From Nibribacter roseus (GTDB lineage: Bacteria; Bacteroidota; Bacteroidia; Cytophagales; Hymenobacteraceae), in contig NZ_JBHSYQ010000003.1 in assembly GCF_042662225.1 (NCBI RefSeq), positions 1,984,001-2,048,000 of the forward strand: DNA of 64,000 nt, in the 5' to 3' direction. The position numbers and the translations under genes are program-made. Of this stretch, positions 1-7,541 are shown one piece after another. The notes under the pieces are model-generated. The model worked only from the letters and a program-made list of their open reading frames with translations, made no database searches and was not told the DNA's origin. How positions within the stretch are numbered: position 1 is the stretch's first letter; every line of letters starts with the position of its first letter.

Positions 1-870
1 ATCTCAGGTATTCCGCCCTGGGTGCAGATGTACTTTGACAAAATAATGGCGCGCTCCGGCAAACAAATCAAAGACGTTTTTCCAGATTTTAACTTGTTTG
101 TGTACGGCGGGGTGAATTTTGCGCCGTACCGGGCTAAGCTGTTCGAGAGCATAGGCCGCAAGGTTGATTCCATTGAGACCTTTCCAGCCTCTGAAGGCTT
201 CTTTGCTTACCAGAATCAGCAAGATGATCCGGGGTTGTTGCTTCTGGCCAACAGCGGCATCTTCTTTGAATTTGTGCCTGCAGAAGAATATCACCAGCCC
301 AACGCACGCCGCCTTACGCTGGCCGAGGTGAAAACCGGGGTAAACTACGCTTTAATCATCAACAGCAATGCAGGGCTTTGGGGCTACTCCATTGGCGACA
401 CGGTTAAATTTACATCGCTTTTCCCGCATAAATTAGTAGTAAGTGGCCGCCTGAAGCACTTCATCTCAGCTTTTGGCGAACACGTAATCGCTGAAGAAGT
501 AGAGGGAGCTTTGAAAGACGCCATGGCCGAATTCCCCGAAGTGGCGGTAACTGAATTTACTGTGGCACCTTTCGTGAGCCAGGGCGAAGGAAGCTCCTAC
601 CATGAGTGGCTGGTGGCGTTTGCACATCCGCCGCATGAACCGGAGCGTTTTGCCAAAGCCTTGAATTGGCACCTCCGCCGGCGCAACAGCTACTATGATG
701 ACCTTATTTCCGGCAATATTCTGGATACTTTGAAGTTGACGCCTCTGCCGCAAGATGCTTTTCAGCAGTACATGAAAAGTCAGGGCAAGCTGGGAGGCCA
801 GAACAAAGTGCCTAGGCTGAGCAATGACCGCACCGTGGCTGATAATTTGTTAGAGGTGGTTAAAGGTTAA
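1..870 (+). CDS. GH3 auxin-responsive promoter family protein, C-terminal part
   Basis: The gene enters from the left edge in frame, already coding at base 1 (SGIPPW...), and ends with TAA at 868-870, leaving 289 codons. The segment GRLKHFISAFGEHVIAEEVE is the typical late part of the GH3 fold (acyl-adenylate-forming ANL superfamily), and SGIPPWVQM resembles the start of the distal half of bacterial GH3 proteins. Plant members conjugate amino acids to acyl acids; the substrate of bacterial members is unknown, so only the family is assigned. The N-terminal half lies outside the window. The internal ATG at 28 is not the start. Confidence 0.85.
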   Translation: MSGIPPWVQMYFDKIMARSGKQIKDVFPDFNLFVYGGVNFAPYRAKLFESIGRKVDSIETFPASEGFFAYQNQQDDPGLLLLANSGIFFEFVPAEEYHQPNARRLTLAEVKTGVNYALIINSNAGLWGYSIGDTVKFTSLFPHKLVVSGRLKHFISAFGEHVIAEEVEGALKDAMAEFPEVAVTEFTVAPFVSQGEGSSYHEWLVAFAHPPHEPERFAKALNWHLRRRNSYYDDLISGNILDTLKLTPLPQDAFQQYMKSQGKLGGQNKVPRLSNDRTVADNLLEVVKG

Positions 871-895
871 ATCTTTTGCTACATCAAACCTTGGC

Positions 896-1072
896 GTCAT
901 TCTGAGCATTCTTGAGGCGAGAGCCGAAAAGAGCTAGCGTAGCTATAGAAGGATCTAACAGAGAATTTTGTGTGGGTGCATTCTTGAAAAAAATCCACTT
1001 CTAAACTTATGAGTTGTGAAATTGTTCCTGTGTAGTGTTTTAGTTGGATCCTTCGGCTGCGCTCAAGATGAC
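896..1072. repeat. Imperfect inverted repeat (REP-like)
   Basis: Left arm 896-956 and right arm 1046-1072 share GTCAT-C/T-TTGAG / CCGAAGGATCC in opposite orientation; the left arm carries an extra insertion of about 30 bases. The loop is about 90 bases. It looks like a short non-coding intergenic repeat, possibly a dead miniature element. Copy number elsewhere cannot be judged from this window. Confidence 0.5.
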
Positions 1073-1156
1073 TAAAGTGTCAAGAATTTTCTGGTGCTGT
1101 GGTCAAAGAGAGCAAGAACAGTTCAGCATCTCACCACATAAGGCTCGAAAAAACTC

Positions 1157-1196
1157 CCGTTTTTAAGCTAATTTTGTAAAAACAGGCCAAAAACGG
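1157..1196. repeat. Dispersed 40-bp palindromic element, copy 1
   Basis: Outer arms CCGTTTTT and AAAACGG pair perfectly and the centre is ATTTTGTAAAAA. It lies 15 bases before the dxr start codon, so it would be in the dxr leader or promoter. See the finding on this family. Confidence 0.7.
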
Positions 1197-1211
1197 CTTT
1201 ACCATTATTGC

Positions 1212-2360
1212 ATGAAGAAACGAGTAGCCATTCTCGGCTCCACTGGCTCCATTGGCACGCAGGCTTTGGAGGTGATACAAGCCCAACCCGAAACCTTTGA
1301 GGTAGAAGTACTCACAGCGCACTCAAACGCTGATTTACTTATTAGTCAAGCCATTGCTTTTCAACCCAATGCCGTAGTGATTACCCGCGATGACTTATAT
1401 GAGGCCGTGCGTGATGCTTTGGCAGCTCACCCAATAAAAGTGTACGCGGGCATGAACGCCGTGAACAGCGTGGTGCAGATGGAGACTGTAGACATTGTAC
1501 TGACCGCCATGGTGGGTTATGCTGGTTTACAATCTACCATAAAAGCTATTGAAGCCGGTAAAACCATTGCCCTGGCGAATAAAGAGACATTGGTAGTGGC
1601 AGGGCAACTTATCACGGAGTTGGCTCGGGAAAAAGGCGTGAACATTTATCCGGTAGACTCTGAGCACAGCGCTATTTTCCAATGCCTGACCGGCGAATTC
1701 CATAACCCAATAGAGAAAATCATTCTAACCGCTTCAGGAGGTCCTTTCAGGGGAAGAGGGCGTGAGTTTCTGCAAACAGTGACCAAAGCCCAAGCGCTCA
1801 AGCACCCTAACTGGGACATGGGCGCAAAAGTTACCATTGACTCCGCTTCACTCATGAACAAAGGCTTAGAGGTGATTGAGGCTAAGTGGCTGTTCGGGCT
1901 GAAGAATGAGCAGATTGAAGTGGTGGTGCACCCGCAATCTATTGTGCATTCGCTCGTTCAGTTTGAAGACGGTTCTTTAAAAGCGCAGTTAGGCCTACCA
2001 GACATGAAATTGCCTATTCAATACGCGTTAGGTTATCCGCAGCGTCTGAAAAGCAATTTCCCTCGGTTTAGTTTTCTGGATTACCCGCAGTTGACATTTG
2101 AAAAACCAGACCTAGAAAACTTTCAAAATCTTGGCTTGGCTTTTGCCGCCATGGAGAAAGCCGGAAACGCCCCTTGTGTGCTCAACGCCGCCAACGAGGT
2201 AGCCGTTGAGGCCTTTTTGAAAGAGCAGATTGGCTTTTTAGAGATGTCAGACCTCATTTCAGACTGTCTCGCCAAAGTTGCGTATATTGCCACTCCTTCG
2301 CTGCAAGACTATGTAGAAACAGACCAGGAAACTCGCCAACTGGCGCTTTCTATGGTATAG
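1212..2360 (+). CDS. dxr: 1-deoxy-D-xylulose-5-phosphate reductoisomerase
   Basis: The enzyme converts DXP to 2-C-methyl-D-erythritol 4-phosphate with NADPH, the committed step of the non-mevalonate isoprenoid pathway, in the cytoplasm. The 382-aa length is normal. The NADPH loop GSTGSIG is at residues 9-15, ANKETLVVAG near 122-131, the metal-binding DSEHS at about 149-153, and the substrate-loop NKGLEVIEA and HPQS motifs follow. The ATG at 1212 places the Rossmann motif at the usual distance from the N-terminus. rseP follows after 94 bases in the same direction; dxr-rseP neighbours are common in bacteria. The palindrome at 1157-1196 precedes it. Confidence 0.97.
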   Translation: MKKRVAILGSTGSIGTQALEVIQAQPETFEVEVLTAHSNADLLISQAIAFQPNAVVITRDDLYEAVRDALAAHPIKVYAGMNAVNSVVQMETVDIVLTAMVGYAGLQSTIKAIEAGKTIALANKETLVVAGQLITELAREKGVNIYPVDSEHSAIFQCLTGEFHNPIEKIILTASGGPFRGRGREFLQTVTKAQALKHPNWDMGAKVTIDSASLMNKGLEVIEAKWLFGLKNEQIEVVVHPQSIVHSLVQFEDGSLKAQLGLPDMKLPIQYALGYPQRLKSNFPRFSFLDYPQLTFEKPDLENFQNLGLAFAAMEKAGNAPCVLNAANEVAVEAFLKEQIGFLEMSDLISDCLAKVAYIATPSLQDYVETDQETRQLALSMV

Positions 2361-2454
2361 GTAACAGCCAGAGAGGCAGGTGCTCTACAGCTTAGGAACC
2401 CTAAAATAACACCGTTGAAGCCCCACGCTTCACCACTACTTTTAAAAAATATAA

Positions 2455-3768
2455 ATGGATGCTTTAGTAATGGCTGCTCAGTTAATTCTGGGCCTGACCA
2501 TCTTAGTAGGAATACATGAACTAGGCCACATGCTTGCCGCCAAATGGTTCGGAATGCGAGTGGAAAAATATGCTATCGGCTTCCCGCCCAAACTGGTGAG
2601 CAAGCAGGTAGGCGAAACAGAGTACATGATCGGAATGATTCCGTTGGGCGGATTTGTGAAGATAACCGGTATGGTAGATGAGTCTCTGGACACGGCCATG
2701 CTGGCACAGGAGCCGCAGCCATGGGAATTTAGAGCAAAGCCAGCCTGGCAGCGCCTTATTGTGATGATGGGCGGTATCATCTTTAACGTGATCACCGGTA
2801 TCATCATTTTTGCGGCTCTTACTTACGCATACGGCGAGAGCTATCTTTTAGCCGAAGACGTGAAGTACGGCATTGTCACCAACAACACCGCCAAGAAAAT
2901 AGGTTTGCGTGACGGAGACAAAATTGTAGCCGTAAACGGGAAGCCACTGGTAGAGTTTAACGATGTCTATAGCCCTGATGTACTTTTGGGTAGCAACACT
3001 ACCTTTACCGTGGAGCGTGACGGGCAGCAGCTAACCATACCTCTGCCGGCTAACCTGATGGACCAGCTTATTGACGATGACAAAACTAGTTTTGTCTTGC
3101 CGCGGGAACCATTTGAAGTAGCCAAAGTACAGTCTGGCACCGCTGCTTCAAAAATAGGTTTGCAAAAAGGCGATAAGATTGTGCGCATTGGTAACAAGCC
3201 AATCCAGTTTTTTGACGAGCTGCAAGCGGAATTGAAGAAAAGCGCCGGTAAAACGGTTGAAATTGAAATTGACCGAAACGGGCAAAGAATCAGCAATAAA
3301 GCACAAATTGATGAATCCGGTACTCTTGGCTTTAATTCTAAGCCGTTACTGCCCCGGGCAACGCGTGAGTATGGCTTTTTAGAGTCGTTCCCAGCTGGTC
3401 TTGATAGAGCCTATATGATTATCTCCACCCAGATCAAAGGTTTTGGCAAAATCTTCAGTGGTGAAGCTTCGGCTTCTAAATCTATTGGAGGCCCGTTGAT
3501 GATCGCGCAAACCTTTGGGGGCGACTTTTCTTGGGCTAATTTCTGGACCATCACGGCTATGCTTTCTATGGTGTTGGCGTTCATGAACTTCCTGCCAATT
3601 CCGGCTTTAGATGGAGGACACGTGATGTTCCTCACCTATGAAATGGTTTCAGGCCGCAAGCCTTCTGATAAGTTTTTAGAGAATGCCCAAAAGGTAGGCA
3701 TGGTATTGTTGTTAGGGCTTATGGCCTTCGCTATTTTCAATGACTTCTTTAAGCTCTTGTTCAAATAA
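2455..3768 (+). CDS. rseP: Site-2 intramembrane zinc metalloprotease RseP
   Basis: This 437-aa M50 protease cuts transmembrane segments of anti-sigma factors and signal peptide remnants in the inner membrane. The zinc site HELGH is at residues 21-25 in the first membrane helix. Two PDZ domains occupy about 130-200 and 215-290 (GLRDGDKIVAVNGKP and GLQKGDKIVRIGNKP). The third zinc ligand is in FLPIPALDGGH near the C-terminus, followed by a last membrane helix. It is downstream of dxr and ends before a strong terminator. In Bacteroidota it would act on ECF-type anti-sigma factors (inference). Confidence 0.96.
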   Translation: MDALVMAAQLILGLTILVGIHELGHMLAAKWFGMRVEKYAIGFPPKLVSKQVGETEYMIGMIPLGGFVKITGMVDESLDTAMLAQEPQPWEFRAKPAWQRLIVMMGGIIFNVITGIIIFAALTYAYGESYLLAEDVKYGIVTNNTAKKIGLRDGDKIVAVNGKPLVEFNDVYSPDVLLGSNTTFTVERDGQQLTIPLPANLMDQLIDDDKTSFVLPREPFEVAKVQSGTAASKIGLQKGDKIVRIGNKPIQFFDELQAELKKSAGKTVEIEIDRNGQRISNKAQIDESGTLGFNSKPLLPRATREYGFLESFPAGLDRAYMIISTQIKGFGKIFSGEASASKSIGGPLMIAQTFGGDFSWANFWTITAMLSMVLAFMNFLPIPALDGGHVMFLTYEMVSGRKPSDKFLENAQKVGMVLLLGLMAFAIFNDFFKLLFK

Positions 3769-3792
3769 GAAGAGCACTATTCCATAGATAAA

Positions 3793-3832
3793 AAACAGAG
3801 AAAGACGCACTATGTGGCGTCTTTCTCTGTTT
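3793..3832. terminator. Strong hairpin terminator after rseP
   Basis: A 16-bp perfect stem has arms 3793-3808 (AAACAGAGAAAGACGC) and 3817-3832, with an 8-base loop. A-rich on one side and TT on the other, it ends the dxr-rseP transcription unit. Confidence 0.85.
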
Positions 3833-3852
3833 AAGGGTAAAGTAACAGGAAC

Positions 3853-4356
3853 ATGAGGAATAAGATATTAGGCTTGATCATATTGTGGGCTTTGGCTTTT
3901 TCGCCGCTGCAGGGGTGGGCGCATGATTTCCATACCAGCATCACCGATGCCCGCTATAACGCCCGTACCAAAACCTATGAGCTGGCGGTAAGGGTGTTTG
4001 CCGATGACCTTGAAAATGCCCTCAGCCGCCGGAATAAAACCAATGTGCGGTTAGACCGATCTGAGCGCGTGAAAAAACTTATTGCGGAGTATCTACAGGC
4101 GAACCTCTCCATTGCCGGAGCAAAGGGTGAGCTTCCGCAACAAAAGTTTTTAGGGTTACAGGAAGAATCTGATGCGGTTTGGTTGTACCTGGAAATACCG
4201 GCTGCTAAAGCTCCAGCAGGGCAGGTGTGGGTGCAGAATGCCCTACTCACAGAAATTTTCGATGACCAGATGAACATCCTCAATTTGGAAGTGGCGGGCA
4301 AGAAGCACTCCATTTTAGCGAAATACCGCGACACGCAGCATACCATCTCTCTTTAA
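3853..4356 (+). CDS. Secreted DUF6702 family protein
   Basis: The protein has 167 aa. Residues 1-23 form a signal peptide ending in WA, followed by HDFHTSITDARYN, the typical mature N-terminus of the DUF6702 family (HxFHxS). The rest is predicted as a beta-rich periplasmic domain without catalytic motifs. The family is widespread in Bacteroidota and of unknown function. It is a monocistronic unit between two terminators. Confidence 0.8.
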   Translation: MRNKILGLIILWALAFSPLQGWAHDFHTSITDARYNARTKTYELAVRVFADDLENALSRRNKTNVRLDRSERVKKLIAEYLQANLSIAGAKGELPQQKFLGLQEESDAVWLYLEIPAAKAPAGQVWVQNALLTEIFDDQMNILNLEVAGKKHSILAKYRDTQHTISL

Positions 4357-4362
4357 AAAGCA

Positions 4363-4396
4363 GCTCTACTTTCTTCTGCCTGAGTAGAGCGTTTTT
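4363..4396 (+). terminator. Rho-independent terminator
   Basis: Stem GCTCTACT (4363-4370) with AGTAGAGC (4383-4390), a 12-base loop and GTTTTT after the stem. It follows the DUF6702 gene by seven bases. Confidence 0.8.
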
Positions 4397-4427
4397 GATC
4401 TGTTTTTGAGAAATCAGGCCCAAAACA
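4390..4427. repeat. Dispersed palindromic element, copy 2
   Basis: CGTTTTTGATCTG / CAGGCCCAAAAC arms around TTTTGAGAAAT. It overlaps the T-run of the preceding terminator. The arms are less perfect than in copies 3 and 14. Confidence 0.55.
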
Positions 4428-4558
4428 ATAAGAATTACTCACTATTGCTCTAAGTAAAGCTTAGGGGGTAAGATCATTTTTTCATAAGTTTACTGTCCTC
4501 CTCTTTGATTCGCTACTGCAATGATGCAAAATTGATTAGTAGAGGAAAACTTTCACTT

Positions 4559-5314
4559 ATGAGAAAAAGCCTTTATTGTTTGGCTGCCTGCCTTTCTGTT
4601 CTCGCTAGCCAAGGTTGCTCTTCGGTTTACATGCCCAACACGCCTAGTACCCCTATGCTAAGCGCAAAAGGAGAGCTGAGCACCAGTGCCCATGTCACAC
4701 TGAAAGGAAACGCTACGTTTAATTCTGCCTATGCGGTAACTGACCATGTAGGGGTGTTGGTGAGCGGGGCTATGATGAATAACGATACCAAGAAGAAAGA
4801 TTTCCGGCATAATCTATTAGAAGTAGGAGGGGGGTATTTTACCACCTTCGGTCCTGAGCAAAACAGAATTCTAGAACTATATGCCGGTGTGGGGCAGGGC
4901 AGCAGTGACCGCACCTTTAAGCACAACACTTCAGAAGGATTGGTTACGTATGACCGGCAAGAGGTGACCTTTCGTAAGCTTTTCTTTCAGGTGAATTACT
5001 CTTCTAAAAAGAAGAAGTCGCTTAGGTTGTTTGGTGAGAAGTATCCGCTCAACTATGGCACTGCGCTGCGCTTAAGCTATGTGAGCATGGATGAGTTTTA
5101 CCGCAACGACATAGCCCAGCCTACCGAGGATAATATTTTTTTTGAGCCTGTCTTCTATACCCGTATGACCTTAAACCCATGGGTACAGTTGCAGTACACC
5201 AGTGGCAGTAATTTTGGGCTTAAAAACCGTGACTTTATGTCTGCCGGTAATTCCGTTTTAAGTATTGGCCTGATAATAAATGTGGGCGGTAAAAGCCTGA
5301 AAAAAGCTGATTAG
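4559..5314 (+). CDS. Lipoprotein with outer-membrane beta-barrel-like repeats, function unknown
   Basis: The reading frame opens at 4505, but ATG 4559 starts a clean signal peptide, MRKSLYCLAACLSVLASQGC. The Cys at residue 20 followed by SS suggests lipidation. The mature 230 aa contain alternating hydrophobic stretches (YAVTDHVGVLVSGAM, LLEVGGGYFTTF, ILELYAGVGQG) and end in VLSIGLIINVGG, as in small outer-membrane barrels or surface lipoproteins. No enzyme motif is seen. It converges with the OmpA-family gene downstream, and a shared hairpin at 5313-5358 ends both. Confidence 0.65.
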   Translation: MRKSLYCLAACLSVLASQGCSSVYMPNTPSTPMLSAKGELSTSAHVTLKGNATFNSAYAVTDHVGVLVSGAMMNNDTKKKDFRHNLLEVGGGYFTTFGPEQNRILELYAGVGQGSSDRTFKHNTSEGLVTYDRQEVTFRKLFFQVNYSSKKKKSLRLFGEKYPLNYGTALRLSYVSMDEFYRNDIAQPTEDNIFFEPVFYTRMTLNPWVQLQYTSGSNFGLKNRDFMSAGNSVLSIGLIINVGGKSLKKAD

Positions 5315-5358
5315 CCTGTTTTAGGGCTACTTTTCTAAAAATAACCCTAAAACAGGCT
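5313..5358. terminator. Bidirectional terminator formed by palindromic element copy 3
   Basis: A 14-bp perfect stem (AGCCTGTTTTAGGG / CCCTAAAACAGGCT) flanks a central TTTTCTAAAA. It spans the stop codons of the two convergent genes (5314 on plus, 5357 on minus), so here a member of the dispersed family is placed to act as a two-way terminator. Confidence 0.8.
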
Positions 5359-7342
5359 ACCAATCAGTGTTGGCTTTGTGTTGTTCTGGTCTGATAAGCT
5401 TGAACTCTACCCGTCTGTTTACCTGACGGTCTTCCAGCGTAACTTCTACTTTGAGGGGTTGGGTACTGCCTTTGCCTACGGCTTCAATTCGATCAGGCTC
5501 AATTTTCCCTGTTTTCACAATATATTCTTTAATAGCTATTGCCCTCCATTGTGAGAGATCCATGTTGGCAGCCGGATCACCAGAACTGTCGGTGTGGCCT
5601 TCAATACTCAAACGCAGTTGCGGGTGGTCAAGCAAGAACAGCACAATTCTGTCTAGGGTAGACTTCATGGCTTCTTTGATATCTGCTTTGCCTTCGTCAA
5701 ACTCAAGGTTCTTGAAGATAAGCGGAATGCTGTAGTCAATGAGCGTGGTCATGATCTTCAGCAAGGTGTCCTGCTTTAAATCAACCTCTTTTTCAATAGA
5801 GAAAAAGTCAGGGCTCTGAATTAACATCATGTAACGGCTGTTGTCAATGAGGTCAAAATCAAAAGAACCGTCTGGGCGTAAATATTTAGAAGCCACCTCA
5901 ATACCGTTCTCAAGGTCAATGATAGAAATTAGACCAGTAAGAGGTTTGTGGGTAATAGAGTCAGTAAGAACACCCGAAAGGCGGGTAACGGCCAAAGGGT
6001 GCGCCTCCATAGGAAGCGGGAATGAATACAGGTCCAGGTTCTTGATGTCGTTGGCTTCAGAACGGGCGTAGTACAGATTGGTGGAGTTACGGTCAATGGC
6101 AAAGTAGTACTCACTGCCCTTGCCATTCACCAGCGGCCCCACGTTCCTGGGCTCTTGCCATTTACCCTCAATCCGGTACGTTTTGTAAATGTCAAAGTCA
6201 CCGAAGTTAAGCAACTGACCTCTGGAGCTAAAGTACAGCACCTGGTATTTAGGGTGGAAATAGGGGCTCACTTCACTTTCGCGGGTATTTACCACGGGCC
6301 CCATATTCTGGGCCACGGTCCATTCACCGCTTTTGTTTCTGTAGCTGAAGTAAATATCAGACATGCCAAAGCCGCCTAGGCGGTCTGAGGCGAAATACAA
6401 AGTGTCTTCGTTAGGAGAGAGGCTTGGCTGTGAATCCCAGGCTTTGCTGTTGATAGAAGGCCCCAGGTTTTTAATTTGGCCCCAACTGCCGTCAGACAGT
6501 TTAGAAGCAGAATATAGGTCGCAGTTTCCGTAGCCATCGCGGCTGTCGCAGCGGGCAAAATACAGGGTTTGGCCATCTTTGCTCAGGCAGGCCGATCCTT
6601 CATTGTAAATGCTGTTCACCGGCTTCCCAAATGACTGGGCATCTAGCCAATAGCCGTTTTCGCTTTTGGCATAATAAAGATCTTCATCTGTTCCGTTTAC
6701 TTTGCTGCCCTTGCGCCTTGACGTAAAAATCAGCGTCTCGTCATCCGGAACGACAGGGCCATAATCTTCAGAGGATGAATTTATGCCATTGCCCATGTTG
6801 GTGTACACCCCGCGTGGCGGCTGAAAAGTGTCTACTGACTTCCGGTATTCCACTATTTTGTAGTAGTACTCCAGCGGAACGTAAAAATCTTTTTTCTTCT
6901 GCTCCAAAGAGTCATAGTAGTTCTTTACCTGCCTTATATCGGTGCGGTGGTGCTTTAAAACCAAGCGGTAGCAGGCAACGGCTTTGTCTAGTTCGCCTTG
7001 TCTTTCATATAGTTGGCCCAAGCGCCACAAGAGTTTTGTATCTTTGTAAAAATTCTCGATACCAAAGTTGTTGACATAGTCTTTGAGCAAGGGTAAAACT
7101 TTATCCCATTGCTGTTTTTGCTCCAGTTTATGAATTTGAGCTAGCTTAGACTTATGAAAGTAATAGGGAACCTGGTTCACGTTTGGGAAATCCAGAATCA
7201 GATCGGCTTTGGGAGCTGTGCGTCTGAGAGAGTCGTTCACCGGTTTGAGTTTCAGCCTTAACGGATTTTTAGTTTGTCCAACAGTGGAAAAACTTATAGT
7301 CCATAAGAGCAGAAAAATACATATAAAACCGGAACGCTGCAT
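5357..7342 (-). CDS. PorE-like OmpA family protein (TPR, PD40, CRD, OmpA)
   Basis: The protein has 661 aa from the ATG at 7342; an upstream ATG at 7390 would put extra residues before the signal peptide. After the signal sequence (to about TVGQT) come TPR-like helices (about 70-140), several PD40 beta-propeller repeats (DETLIFTSRR, GQTLYFARCD, EDTLYFASDR, YQVLYFSSRG; about 200-430), a carboxypeptidase-regulatory-like fold (LSGVLTDSITHKPLTG, about 455-520) and an OmpA peptidoglycan-binding domain with IEGHTDSSGD near 590. This order matches PorE of the type IX secretion system, which links the machine to peptidoglycan. PorE is a lipoprotein, but no lipobox Cys is visible here, so the identity is not certain. 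It is divergent from lon. Confidence 0.75.
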   Translation of the reverse strand: MQRSGFICIFLLLWTISFSTVGQTKNPLRLKLKPVNDSLRRTAPKADLILDFPNVNQVPYYFHKSKLAQIHKLEQKQQWDKVLPLLKDYVNNFGIENFYKDTKLLWRLGQLYERQGELDKAVACYRLVLKHHRTDIRQVKNYYDSLEQKKKDFYVPLEYYYKIVEYRKSVDTFQPPRGVYTNMGNGINSSSEDYGPVVPDDETLIFTSRRKGSKVNGTDEDLYYAKSENGYWLDAQSFGKPVNSIYNEGSACLSKDGQTLYFARCDSRDGYGNCDLYSASKLSDGSWGQIKNLGPSINSKAWDSQPSLSPNEDTLYFASDRLGGFGMSDIYFSYRNKSGEWTVAQNMGPVVNTRESEVSPYFHPKYQVLYFSSRGQLLNFGDFDIYKTYRIEGKWQEPRNVGPLVNGKGSEYYFAIDRNSTNLYYARSEANDIKNLDLYSFPLPMEAHPLAVTRLSGVLTDSITHKPLTGLISIIDLENGIEVASKYLRPDGSFDFDLIDNSRYMMLIQSPDFFSIEKEVDLKQDTLLKIMTTLIDYSIPLIFKNLEFDEGKADIKEAMKSTLDRIVLFLLDHPQLRLSIEGHTDSSGDPAANMDLSQWRAIAIKEYIVKTGKIEPDRIEAVGKGSTQPLKVEVTLEDRQVNRRVEFKLIRPEQHKANTDW

Positions 7343-7541
7343 ACAATAAAGGGCCGTTGAAAGAAGGGCAACAAGAAAACGCGGTGTCAAATGTACTTCT
7401 TTCTGATGTTAAATATATATGAATTTGGGGAGAATTACGCCTGAATATTGGCACAGCTCTTGAACAGTATAGAGAAGACAGGAAAAAAATTGAATGGAGG
7501 GGGACATTGCTGCCAATTTGGCACCCCCAGATGCCTATTTT

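Larger units (their letters stand above)
871..1211. other. Intergenic region with a decayed inverted repeat and one palindromic element
   Basis: No gene is seen. Bases 896-956 (GTCATTCTGAG ... AAGGATCT) and 1046-1072 (GGATCCTTCGG ... AAGATGAC) are the two imperfect arms of an inverted repeat. Sequences of the type GTCATCTTGAGCGNAGCGAAGGATC are scattered in many Cytophagales genomes (from memory). The stretch ends with a 40-bp palindrome just before dxr. Confidence 0.6.
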